Assembly: GCA_025352795.1 (NCBI GenBank)
Contig: JANXSF010000063.1
Coordinates: forward strand, 16,503 to 80,502
Source of the DNA: Acidobacteriota bacterium
GTDB taxonomy: Bacteria > Acidobacteriota > Terriglobia > Bryobacterales > Bryobacteraceae
Reading direction: 5' to 3'
Length of the DNA: 64,000 nucleotides
The notes under the pieces were generated by a model that was not told the DNA's origin, made no database searches, and saw nothing but the letters and a program-made list of their open reading frames with translations. How positions within the stretch are numbered: the stretch's first letter is position 1; every line of letters starts with the position of its first letter. Both the position numbers and the translations under genes were made by a program. Positions 1 to 8,282 of this stretch are shown in pieces.

Positions 1-432
1 CGCAATCGCTTCCGCCTGACCCCGCTCTTCCGCATCCAGTCCCGGATAGGCACCAGGCGTATCGAGAAGACAAATAATAGGACGCTTGAACTTCGCCGCT
101 AGGTTCATCACCCGCATTGATTTGCGGTAGCCTTCCGGCTTCGGCATACCGAAATTACGGTGGAGTTTTTGCTTTGTATCGCGACCCTTTTCCTGACCAA
201 GTGCCATTACTGGCTGGCCATTGAAAAAGCCCATGCCGCAAACAATCGCCGGATCGTCGCCAAAAAATCGGTCCCCATGAATCTCACTGAATCCTGTGAA
301 AAGTCGTTGGAAATAATCCAGGGTATGGGGTCGCTTCGCATGGCGAGCCAATTGAACCCTTTCCCAAGCTGGATCTTTGCGAGGAACCGCAACATCCATG
401 CCTAAAGGGTATCCTTCCGGTGAGTCTTGCAT
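1..432 (-). CDS. accA: Acetyl-CoA carboxylase carboxyltransferase subunit alpha (partial, 5' part)
   Basis: Translating the minus strand from the ATG at 432 gives 144 codons open to the window edge. The product contains the AccA signature stretch [10 protein letters not shown], then [13 protein letters not shown], the GRDTK segment, [13 protein letters not shown], and [10 protein letters not shown] followed by [10 protein letters not shown]. This is the alpha half of the carboxyltransferase that moves CO2 from carboxybiotin to acetyl-CoA in the first committed step of fatty-acid synthesis; it acts in the cytoplasm with AccD. The N-terminus is shorter than in E. coli AccA (the coiled N-terminal helix region is largely missing). 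An internal ATG at 399 is an alternative start. The C-terminal part lies outside the window. Recognition is by motif and order of motifs. Confidence 0.9.
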   Translation of the reverse strand, partial: MQDSPEGYPLGMDVAVPRKDPAWERVQLARHAKRPHTLDYFQRLFTGFSEIHGDRFFGDDPAIVCGMGFFNGQPVMALGQEKGRDTKQKLHRNFGMPKPEGYRKSMRVMNLAAKFKRPIICLLDTPGAYPGLDAEERGQAEAIA

Positions 433-498
433 TACTCTTTAGTCTACTTTGTTTTAGGGCGCAGACCAGTGCAGTAATGCCGCATAGTATTCCCGCAT

Positions 499-665
499 CC
501 CTGTAGAATCTCCAATCTTTGTTGGGATAACTGGTGGTTGAAAAACCGCTCCCTCGCGGTCACGGCTCTGTAGAATAAGTATGCTACCGAGCCGTGACCG
601 CGAGGGAGCGGTTTTTCAAAGTCCTGATACGCTTCGTTCCAACACTTGAAGCTGTCCGATTGCGG
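499..665. repeat. Dispersed palindromic repeat family A, copy 1
   Basis: Intergenic unit between accA and the haem peroxidase gene. Its core is a perfect 31-bp inverted repeat (538-568 against 589-619) around a 20-bp loop, with arms built on CCGCTCCCTCGCGGTCACGG. Flanks on both sides (starting CCCTGTAGAATCTC and ending CTGTCCGATTGCGG) are also found in copy 2 at 37955-38124, so the mobile or copied unit is about 165-170 bp, not just the hairpin. A third copy lies at 56634-56738. There is no coding capacity. Confidence 0.85.
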
Positions 666-686
666 TCCGCGCCCTAACCGACTACA

Positions 687-2387
687 TCAACTTAACGCTT
701 TCGTAATCAAATCGCCCATCGTGCGGATGGTTGCCGGCTTCCAATTTGGTGCTTGTTGCAAATAGGAATGGCCGTCAGCCCACAAAAGCCCAATCAAAGT
801 TTCCGCCACAATGCGACCGCCAACCGTCCCCAAGTGCAGCGGTTCTTCATTCCCCTTGCCCGTAATGGACTGCGCCTTTTGAATCCACTCATACTGAGCT
901 TCAGCCAAAACGTAATACCAAAGTGGCGCTTTCTCAGCGAAACTAGGATGTACCGCCGTCAACCTTGTATTGGTTGCCCAATCTGCCACCTGCGCTTTCC
1001 CCACGCGTAAATTATCGTCAGCAATTGGGGTTAGTCCCATCGCTCTGGCGACGTCCTGTCCACTGGGAAGGCACATAGACCTTCCTCGCAATAAGTTGCG
1101 AGTAGCCAAGTTGGAAGGGCTGTTCACAGAATCCTTCGGCTTCGCTTGCAGATCCTCAACCGTCAACGGTGGATTCGATGGAGCAGCCGGAAGTGAAAAC
1201 TCAGGCAAGAACCCCAGAGGATTCACTAAAGACGTGTCGATCTTGTAAGAAGGCTGAGCCCGCAGCTTCCCTAATTTCGTATTGGAACCGTTGATGTCGA
1301 AATACAAACTCCAATCAATAGCCCATTGCTCAGGAAAAGCATCGAACCCATTCAGCCCACGCTGCTGAACTCCGGCAAATATGAAGAACCGTCCATCCAA
1401 GCCACGGGCCACTTCATCGGGACTCGCTTGCAGAGGATTATCGCCCCCATTCAACCGCGTATTCAAGCGGTAAATCGGCCGCACCATGGAGTGTCCAAAA
1501 CGGTAAGCTGCCACAGAAAATTCAACCGGCATGAAGGCGTCTTCGTGTGGATGATAGAACGCGAACTTCGGCAGATTTTTCCAAATCGGTTCGTTCTTAT
1601 CCAAGTGCGGCAGAATCTCATTGACCACTTTTTTACCGCAAATTTTCACCAGAAAATCGTTCACCACCACCCATTGATAATGCCAGCGCACCTGTTGTTG
1701 AATATCGCGGAACGACGCAGCGGGATCCTCATCCACTAACTTGTTGTGAAACTGCATCATGGCCGAATGCAACTGCGAAATAATCACGTTTTCATCATTG
1801 CGTTTATCGCCAATTAAAGCGCGCCTGGGGCCCATTGGATCTTGTTCGTCATGGAACCGTGGCAAGTCGCGGGAATTCGTCGCTTGATCCAGTTCCATTA
1901 ACGGTCGACCTAAACGGAACTTGTTGCCGTTATACATGTACGGCTGATCATCAGGGCCACGGCCGTAGACCGAATCCAAATCCAACCGCGGGGTCCTGAA
2001 ATCCACCAGCGCATTGGGATCATTTTTCTGCTGCAGGCTGGAAGCCGGATCAAAGGTAATATCATGATCAATGAATTGCCCCAAATACGTATAGCCAGCC
2101 GGAATCCCAGAGTTTTCTTCATCGTCCTGAATGTGCTTTTTGGGATCTTCTTTTGAGGCAGAAGGCAACGTGGGGTTATTGGCATCCACTTCAGGCTTCG
2201 ACGTCATCTCTACGCCCAGCGCATTCAGCGCCTCGGTTGGCCATTCGGCAGGCGGCAGCGATCTAAAAATCCGGCCAAAGCGGCCCACAAATAGCGAGGA
2301 CTCAGCAGTGAACTTGTCCCCTCGAATTCCTCCGCCATGCGCGGACGGACGTTTCTTAGTAGTGATACTTACACCAGGTCTTGGCAT
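687..2387 (-). CDS. Haem peroxidase, animal (peroxidase-cyclooxygenase) superfamily
   Basis: 566 aa. The distal-haem motif GQFIDHD places the distal histidine at about H108; the segment around residues 189-218 (ALIGDKRNDEN, then LHSAMMQFHNKL) is the usual peroxidase helix with the catalytic arginine near R196; the proximal histidine is in AYRFGHSMVRP at about H299. Members of this superfamily use H2O2 to oxidise halides or organic substrates. No signal peptide is visible, so a cytoplasmic or non-classically exported protein is likely. The start ATG at 2387 is preceded by a strong Shine-Dalgarno (GGAGGAAA). It is followed on the same strand by nothing closely spaced; the repeat at 499-665 lies beyond its stop. 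Substrate cannot be read from sequence. Confidence 0.9.
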   Translation of the reverse strand: MPRPGVSITTKKRPSAHGGGIRGDKFTAESSLFVGRFGRIFRSLPPAEWPTEALNALGVEMTSKPEVDANNPTLPSASKEDPKKHIQDDEENSGIPAGYTYLGQFIDHDITFDPASSLQQKNDPNALVDFRTPRLDLDSVYGRGPDDQPYMYNGNKFRLGRPLMELDQATNSRDLPRFHDEQDPMGPRRALIGDKRNDENVIISQLHSAMMQFHNKLVDEDPAASFRDIQQQVRWHYQWVVVNDFLVKICGKKVVNEILPHLDKNEPIWKNLPKFAFYHPHEDAFMPVEFSVAAYRFGHSMVRPIYRLNTRLNGGDNPLQASPDEVARGLDGRFFIFAGVQQRGLNGFDAFPEQWAIDWSLYFDINGSNTKLGKLRAQPSYKIDTSLVNPLGFLPEFSLPAAPSNPPLTVEDLQAKPKDSVNSPSNLATRNLLRGRSMCLPSGQDVARAMGLTPIADDNLRVGKAQVADWATNTRLTAVHPSFAEKAPLWYYVLAEAQYEWIQKAQSITGKGNEEPLHLGTVGGRIVAETLIGLLWADGHSYLQQAPNWKPATIRTMGDLITKALS

Positions 2388-2432
2388 TCCATTTTCCTCC
2401 GAAAATTAGTGTGTAAATGCTTCTTGAATGTA

Positions 2433-3149
2433 TTAGTGCGTTCTGAGGTCCTTCCGTTTCAAGTAATTTATTAACTCTGCCGGATAGTCGGTTTGAATCC
2501 CGCTGGCACCGCGTTCAATGGCCAGTTGCCACATTGCTTCGTTATCCGTCGTGCCTAACCGATCCACGTAAATATCCACTTTTGCTGCCTTAGCCACGGC
2601 AATGGTTTCGTCATTAAAATCCCTGGCATCAAACGCCACCACCTTCAAAGGTAAATCCGCCAGCAGCCCGCACAAGTTGGCCGCACTCCCCGCTTCTGGC
2701 ATGATCCTCATCTTCGGGCGCATTGCCGCAACCTGCTTTAGATACGATGCACTGCCGTAAATAACCACGTGATCCTGCATCTGATGCCGTTCAATGGCCG
2801 CCACCGCATCTGCTGCCGATACATTTTTGCTGTCCACATAAACGCCAACACGACCCCGGGCCAATGCCAAAGCCTCATCAAAGGTTGGAATTGTTCCACC
2901 ACCCTTGACGTTCAGTTTCTGTAATTGCTCCAAGGTCAATTTCGCCACTTCACCAGTGCCATCGGTCATCCGGTCAACCGTCGAATCGTGCATCAATACC
3001 AACTTGCCGTCACTCGATGTTCGAACATCCAACTCAAAGTAATCGGCCCCGGAATCAATGGCTGCACGGAACGCTGTCAACGTGTTCTCCGGGTGGTGCA
3101 AGTGTTCCCCGCGATGGGCAATCACCACAATGAAAAGGTATTTATGCAT
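2433..3149 (-). CDS. Glycerophosphodiester phosphodiesterase
   Basis: 238 aa GDPD-family TIM-barrel enzyme. Visible catalytic elements are AHRG (His12-Arg13), PENT at 20-23, FELDV (Glu39, Asp41) and LMHDSTVDR (His54), the usual metal- and acid/base-site set. It hydrolyses deacylated phospholipids such as glycerophosphocholine to glycerol-3-phosphate and alcohol, supporting phosphate and carbon salvage. There is no lipoprotein or clear signal peptide, so it resembles cytoplasmic UgpQ more than periplasmic GlpQ. It lies 45 bp upstream of the peroxidase gene on the same strand; co-transcription is possible. Confidence 0.9.
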   Translation of the reverse strand: MHKYLFIVVIAHRGEHLHHPENTLTAFRAAIDSGADYFELDVRTSSDGKLVLMHDSTVDRMTDGTGEVAKLTLEQLQKLNVKGGGTIPTFDEALALARGRVGVYVDSKNVSAADAVAAIERHQMQDHVVIYGSASYLKQVAAMRPKMRIMPEAGSAANLCGLLADLPLKVVAFDARDFNDETIAVAKAAKVDIYVDRLGTTDNEAMWQLAIERGASGIQTDYPAELINYLKRKDLRTH

Positions 3150-3227
3150 AGCAGGCTAACTGATAATTTCGGTCCAACACGCGCCGCTGTGAATTCGTCA
3201 TCCCGCTAGTATATTCGCTTCAACACA

Positions 3228-4007
3228 CTAGCGGATTGTCAGGGTTCCGCCATCCACAGGCAAACCAGTACCGGTGATGAAGGCAGCTTCATCGGAACAG
3301 AGGAACAATGCCGCGTAAGCAATTTCCTCAGGCTGCGCCATGCGACCAATAGGCTGCGCTTTAGATAACTTTTCGAACATCTCCGCTTCCCGGCCCGGAT
3401 AGTTTTTGGCTATGAAGCCATCTACAAATGGCGTGTGAACCCGGCCCGGCAGCAGTGCATTGCAACGAATATTGCTGGCCAGAAAATCTTTGGCCACGGC
3501 GTAAGTCATCGCCAAAACGGCACCTTTGCTTGTGGCATAAGCGAAGCGATCGGGAATGGCCATCACCGATACGCAAGAAGCAAGATTCAAAATTGCTCCT
3601 CCGCCATCGTTCACCATAAACGGCAAGGTAGACCGCAAACAATTCGCCGGGCCAAATACGTTCACCCGCTGCACCCGCTCAAAATCTTCCGGCGTAGTGG
3701 TAAGCGCATTGCCAACGTGCGCAATGCCCGCATTGTTCACTAGAATGTGAATCCGACCGCGTCGCGCGTGAATGCGACCAATCACATCGTTCACAGCTTT
3801 CGAATCGGCAACATCGCATTCCTCTGCATCTGCCGTTCCTCCCGCAGCGCGAATCTCCGCCACTGCGCGATCCATTTCCTGAACATTACGATCCAGAATA
3901 TCGACGGCTGCGCCTTCTCTGGAAAAAAGCTTGGCGATGGCTAATCCTATACCGGATGCACCTCCGGTGATAATTACGTTTTTAGATTCTAATCTTGGCA
4001 TTCGCAT
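3228..4007 (-). CDS. SDR-family NAD(P)-dependent oxidoreductase
   Basis: 259 aa classical short-chain dehydrogenase/reductase. The nucleotide-binding TGGASGIG motif is near residues 15-22, NNAG follows near residue 92, the catalytic serine is in the NLASC segment and the catalytic pair is in YATSK (Y-x-x-x-K). The C-terminus ends with the common ITGTGLPVDGG pattern. Substrate is not evident; SDRs of this type act on sugars, steroids, acyl chains or small alcohols. It is the upstream member of a same-strand series with the GDPD gene, 78 bp apart. Confidence 0.9.
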   Translation of the reverse strand: MRMPRLESKNVIITGGASGIGLAIAKLFSREGAAVDILDRNVQEMDRAVAEIRAAGGTADAEECDVADSKAVNDVIGRIHARRGRIHILVNNAGIAHVGNALTTTPEDFERVQRVNVFGPANCLRSTLPFMVNDGGGAILNLASCVSVMAIPDRFAYATSKGAVLAMTYAVAKDFLASNIRCNALLPGRVHTPFVDGFIAKNYPGREAEMFEKLSKAQPIGRMAQPEEIAYAALFLCSDEAAFITGTGLPVDGGTLTIR

Positions 4008-4090
4008 TTAATCATGCCAGTCCGCAGGGCTCAGTGTCACTTCGATTCGTTAGAAAATCGCATTCCGTCCAAACTAAAGAAATTGTATCC

Positions 4091-5921
4091 CTAAGGATTC
4101 TGGCGGACAGTCACCTTGAGCCCACCCACAACAAGCGACGTTGTCCTGGCCGACGTCCCAGTGTACGCAGGCACGGTGTAGGTAGCCATACCAGGCCCAC
4201 TGCCTGAAAATCTCGACGTAACATTCAACCAGCTTGCAGAAATTCCGGTCATCCAAAAGCAACTGCCGGGTGCGGCCACAGTTACCGTGCCAACTCCACC
4301 GTTGTGATCAAACGTTGCGTTGAGTGGAGTAACGCTTGAAATACAGCGCGGACTTGCCAGCGGAATTCCTGTACTACCGGGAACCACACCCTGCGTTGCC
4401 TGATAAACAGCAGAAGCATCGGCACCAACATCCTTGCCATCTGTAGCGGCCCGCTAGTAAGGGCTGGACGGCTTCAAGCGAAGATCGCGAAGAGTAAGAT
4501 CGGCATAGCCAATATCATTCAAAGTGGCTGGGAAAAAGTTACCCGTCGGGAATCTGGCAGCCGTGCCCCCTTGAATCGCATTGCCGCGAAAGGTGTATCC
4601 CAAAGGGGCAGCAGCGTTCAAAGCATCAATATCAAACAGCGATTCACTCCAGGAGATTCCTTGCTGGTTGTGCTGAAGCAAGTTGTTCTCTACTCGATAT
4701 CCTTGCCCTAAATCCAGCAAGTGCAAAAAGATGTTGCGGCCTTGACCAATGTAGGTGTTGTGCAGAATCTGAACATCTTCAGCGCCAGAATGAACGGTTG
4801 CAAGAACCCCGCAGTATTAAAACCCGGTTGTGAATTCGATTCCAAAATGTCAATGAATAGGTTGTTTTCAACGCGCACGCGGCGCAGCGCACCAGTGTTT
4901 CCGGCCAATTCATCGCGCCCGAAAATCAACAGACCCGCACCCAGATTGCGCAAAATGTTTCGGGTGATTTGGATGTCTTCAATCACCGCATCGGGCACTG
5001 CATTGTTCTGTGTTCTTACTCCTAGACCGATTGCCCGTCCTGCCAAAGGAGGGCCAGGAGTTGTCAAAAACATTTCCATCCACCAGAACCCGCCGTCCGA
5101 ATTTCATTTCAAAATGATATTTCACCGCGTAGGGAACACCACCATAGGAAACATGGTTGGGATTCCAGGTCAGCGGCTTGAAGAAATGGTTTTGCCTAAT
5201 TTCAATATCGGATGGAAGCACACCCGGAAAATTTGGTATGGCTCCACCAAATAAAATGGTGACTCCAGCCGCTTCCAGATGATTGTTAATGATGCGGTAG
5301 GGCCCCGGTCCAGTCCATCCCCCAATGGTATAGGTCTTCTGGAACAGGTCCTTAAATTCAGCCAAATAGGAATTCTGAATCGTGACTGCAATTCCATTCA
5401 GAGCGATCCCTCGCTTGCCCCTACAATTGAATCTCCGTGAATATAACAACGGTCAATTTCAATGTCGTGAGGTAATTGGGATATTTGCGCTTCAAAAGTA
5501 CCAATGCGAATCAGGTCAAAAGTGTAAACCCCAGGCGCGGGCCGCACTTCAATTCCAATCATTTTATAGTGATGACCACCGAATGAAAAATCAATCCGGG
5601 CAGTGCGAAAGGTGCCACAATCGCCGCCATCTGCGGGGCATCGGAAGGGCTCACCCGAGTTCCAACACGGGCTCGCAATTCCGCTGAAGAAGTTTGAATC
5701 GTTATCCATCCACTGCCCGTTTTTGGGCTCGCAATATAATTGCCTGTAAATACGCTACCGGCTTGAAGAGTAACCGTGTCTCCCAATTGGGCCGCGTCCA
5801 GCGCAGCTTGCAAATCGCCCCCTGCTGCAACAAAAATATCCGCGCCAAAGGCAGCACCAATGGTCATCAGTCCCAGGCAAACACGCGGCAACCAACGTTT
5901 CCAAGTTCGCCGCAGCATCAT
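4091..5921 (-). pseudogene. Decayed right-handed beta-helix protein with C-terminal BACON-type domain
   Basis: Read in transcription order, one coherent protein is spread over all three minus frames. It starts near 5921 with a signal peptide (WLPRVCLGLMTIGAAFG) and an AGGDLQAALDAAQLGDTVTL beta-helix start, continues in another frame at about 5570-5420 (YKMIGIEVRPAPGVYTF, HDIEIDRCYIHGD), another at about 5440-5060 (IINNHLEAAGVTILFGGA, SDIEIRQNHFFKPL), another at about 5045-4790 (IEDIQITRNILRNLGAGLL), then 4780-4454 (YRVENNLLQHNQQGISW). A TAG at 4454-4456 interrupts before AATDGKDVGAD, and the same frame then reads a BACON-like domain (about 4390-4100: GGVGTVTV, CFWMTG, SASWLNVTS). That makes four frameshifts and one nonsense codon. 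The intact form would be a secreted beta-helix protein, as is common in Solibacter-type genomes. Confidence 0.8.
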
Positions 5922-6433
5922 CGTCAAGCCAAAGAAGGTGAATAGAAAGGTGGATGGTTCCGGAACTAAGCTACTAATTTGAAGATCCAAATAGTAGTTC
6001 GTCCCATCCAAAGCGCCACCCAGAGTAGGACCAATCGGAAGATTCTGATTCGCCGAAATAGCCAGGATATGTTGCCACTGGCGAGGGCTGAAAACTGAAG
6101 TGTGGAATCGCCACAAAAAGGATTGGTCGTTGCTGGTGGGCAATCGCCATCATCGTTGTATCCCACCATGGTTGCCGAAGCGTTGTTCCCAAAGAACAGC
6201 GTTAGTACTGAGTCAATTCCACCGGGCAACAAAATCCCGTTGCCGCCGAACTGATAGGTTTGTATGTTCACTCCAGAAACGGTAGGAAGATTGAAAGTAT
6301 ACTGAACCACATCATCAGCTAAAGACAAGTTACCAACAATAATCGTCGCAAAGCTAATGCCGGGTATGTAAAGCAGCAGTAGCAGCACAGAGCAAATAGC
6401 TCTGTTAAGAAATAGCCTTGCAAACATTGTCAT
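5919..6433 (-). pseudogene. PEP-CTERM sorting-domain protein, frameshifted
   Basis: The ATG at 6433 opens a secreted protein with a signal peptide (hydrophobic AICSVLLLLLYIPGISFA) and a beta-rich body up to ALASGN. At about 6066-6070 an ATAT run shifts the frame: the other frame continues naturally with ILAISANQNLPIG, GTNYYLDLQI, and a PEP-CTERM signal, VPEPSTFLFTFFGLTMMLRR, with its trailing arginines. PEP-CTERM proteins are normally cut and anchored by an exosortase. After the arginines no stop is met; the frame runs directly into the signal peptide of the following beta-helix pseudogene. Whether the dinucleotide slip is biological or a sequencing artefact cannot be decided here. Confidence 0.75.
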
Positions 6434-6483
6434 GCTGACATGTTACAACAAAATATTAAGTAACTGGTTGCGGAGTCAGCCCA

Positions 6484-7353
6484 CTATGGCTCACGTGCCG
6501 GACGGAATCCAACCATACGAAATGCTTGAAAAGAAGGCCATGCTGCCGAACGCGCGTAAGTGCGCAGGTCCAGTCCTTCAAAGAAGAATGACCCCCCGCG
6601 CAGCACTCGATACGCACCTTTTGCTGGACCTTTGGGGTTCTTCTTTGGCGATACCGTATAGTAAGTGCGGCTATACCAATCCTGACACCACTCCATAACA
6701 TTGCCAGACATTTCCATGGCACCGTATGGCGAAGCACCGTTGTGTGTTTGAAAGTCACCACGCATACTGCCATCGTAGTAACCCACTAACTGACCTGTAT
6801 CAAATTTTTGCGATCCAGCGAAGTTAGCGTAAGAGGGATCAATGCTGTTGCCCCATGGAAAGCGACGTTGATCCGTCCCCCGTGCAGCCTTTTCCCACTC
6901 GGCCTCAGTAGGCAAATGATATTTCTTGCCAGTCTTCGCAGACAGCCAATTACAGTAAGCAGTGGCCGCATCCCAATTGATTCCCAACACAGGATAATTG
7001 TCGCTATCAGGGGTTGCCCCACCATGATTTTGACGTTGCGTCCAGTACGGGCTTTGATCTTTCGGCACCGGTCGGGCACCAGGCCAAAATTTAGGATCGT
7101 CATAACCTGGATCGTTTTGAAACTTCTTCCAGTCCGCATTCGTAACTTCAAATTTGCCGATGTAATAAGCGTCCAGCTCCACCGAATGTACTGGCTTTTC
7201 GCGCGATTCGCCATCGCCGAAGTTGTCACCCATCTTGAACGATCCTGCCGCTACGTACAGGAAATCGCCATAGCCGTCATTCACAGTTTTCGGAGCATCG
7301 GCGGCCATTAGCAAGGTGCTGGCAGTGAGTAAAAGTAGAAAAAAACGCATCAC
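6484..7353 (-). CDS. Secreted SUMF1/formylglycine-enzyme-fold protein, catalytic cysteines absent
   Basis: 289 aa with a signal peptide (FFLLLLTASTLLMAA). The rest is one SUMF1 domain: GSFKMGD, the VTNADW segment, YPVLGINWDAATAYCNWL, LPTEAEWEKAARG, FPWGN, NVMEWCQDWY, YRVLRGGSFF and a terminal GFRPAR. True formylglycine-generating enzymes carry the cysteine pair after the RGGS motif; here that segment reads SFFFEGLDLRTYARS and has none, so a non-enzymatic or lectin-like role is more likely. The GTG at 7353 directly abuts the TAA of the upstream gene and an ATG follows at 7350, so translation is probably coupled to the upstream hydrolase. Confidence 0.85.
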   Translation of the reverse strand: MMRFFLLLLTASTLLMAADAPKTVNDGYGDFLYVAAGSFKMGDNFGDGESREKPVHSVELDAYYIGKFEVTNADWKKFQNDPGYDDPKFWPGARPVPKDQSPYWTQRQNHGGATPDSDNYPVLGINWDAATAYCNWLSAKTGKKYHLPTEAEWEKAARGTDQRRFPWGNSIDPSYANFAGSQKFDTGQLVGYYDGSMRGDFQTHNGASPYGAMEMSGNVMEWCQDWYSRTYYTVSPKKNPKGPAKGAYRVLRGGSFFFEGLDLRTYARSAAWPSFQAFRMVGFRPAREP

Positions 7354-8178
7354 TTACTTGGTCCTCTCAAAGAAATGATTGAGGTCCAAAAAGTGTTTCA
7401 AAGCATCCATCCACGGTCCAAATTCAGGACTGGTAGTTGCCGCTCCAAAGCCATGACGACCGCGTTGGAAAATGTGCAGTTCAGCCACCCCGCCCGCTTT
7501 GTTAATGTCCAGAAAAAACTGCGCCGTGCCATTGGCAGCCCCCGTATCAGCGGCGGCAGATAGCAGAAAGGTGGGCGGAAAGTTCTTCAAATTCTCATTG
7601 GCAGTTGCCCGACCAGGTCCGTAAACCATCACCACCGAATGTGGTTTCGAGTTGGATTGATCAACCGGATCAGCCGCGTTGGGGTCGCCCGGTCCAGCAG
7701 CCGCAACCACCGCCCGGGCCATGCTGGAACCAGCGGAAAATCCCGCAAAGCTTATGCGATTCGGATCAATGTTCCATTCCTTAGAGCGTGCCCGAACCAG
7801 TCGCATGGCTCGATTACCATCCAACACTCGTGCATCTTCTTTGTAGCGCGGCGACAAGCGGTAAGTCAGCACAAAAGCCACCGTACCCCAGTCATTCATA
7901 CGTTCGGCCACTTCCACCCCTTCCAATCCATACATCAACATAATGTTGGATCCGCCAGGAGCAATCACCACAGCAGACCCGTTCCGCTTATTTGCAGGTG
8001 GCGCAAAAACAGTAAGAAATGGCTGATCTAACGGACCATCGCCAACAGCCAGCGGAACTTTTCCGGGCTCCCATAAATGAATGTTGTAGTTATCATCTTG
8101 AGCAACAAGATGAGGCGTCAGAAATAAACAGGCGGCCAGCACAACCAGCCCAGTGGATGAAAATACATGTTTCAGCAT
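7354..8178 (-). CDS. Secreted alpha/beta hydrolase (esterase/acetyl-xylan-esterase type)
   Basis: About 274 aa from the ATG at 8178, chosen because the product then starts with a clean signal peptide (LVVLAACLFLTPHLVAQ); an earlier in-frame start at 8226 would only add a charged leader. The catalytic triad is readable: nucleophile serine in GFSAGS, aspartate in LLSAAADTGA and histidine in GRHGFG. An oxyanion-type VIAPGG motif precedes them. This resembles BD-FAE/xylan-esterase-like hydrolases that deacylate plant polysaccharides or small esters in the periplasm. It shares a junction with the SUMF1 gene (TAA touching GTG), so they form an operon. Confidence 0.85.
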   Translation of the reverse strand: MLKHVFSSTGLVVLAACLFLTPHLVAQDDNYNIHLWEPGKVPLAVGDGPLDQPFLTVFAPPANKRNGSAVVIAPGGSNIMLMYGLEGVEVAERMNDWGTVAFVLTYRLSPRYKEDARVLDGNRAMRLVRARSKEWNIDPNRISFAGFSAGSSMARAVVAAAGPGDPNAADPVDQSNSKPHSVVMVYGPGRATANENLKNFPPTFLLSAAADTGAANGTAQFFLDINKAGGVAELHIFQRGRHGFGAATTSPEFGPWMDALKHFLDLNHFFERTK

Positions 8179-8240
8179 CGCTTTTGTAGTCTCTACCGCG
8201 CGACGTATAGATGTCAAGAGACCCAAATTGCAGCGCTCGT

Positions 8241-8274
8241 GTTATCTGCGTTGATCTGCGCCATCTGCGGATAA
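8241..8274. repeat. Dispersed repeat family D (ATCTGCG array), copy 1
   Basis: Iterated ATCTGCG words ending in CATCTGCGGATAA, in the gap between the LptC/A-like gene and the hydrolase gene. The same words form hairpins at 44509-44593 and 49441-49480. It is noncoding. Confidence 0.6.
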
Positions 8275-8282
8275 ATGCCTTG

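Noticed and set aside
538..619. The perfect hairpin between accA and the peroxidase gene considered as a simple terminator.
   Set aside because: The same unit with flanks recurs at two distant sites and has no U-tract, so it is a dispersed repeat; a terminator side-role is not excluded.
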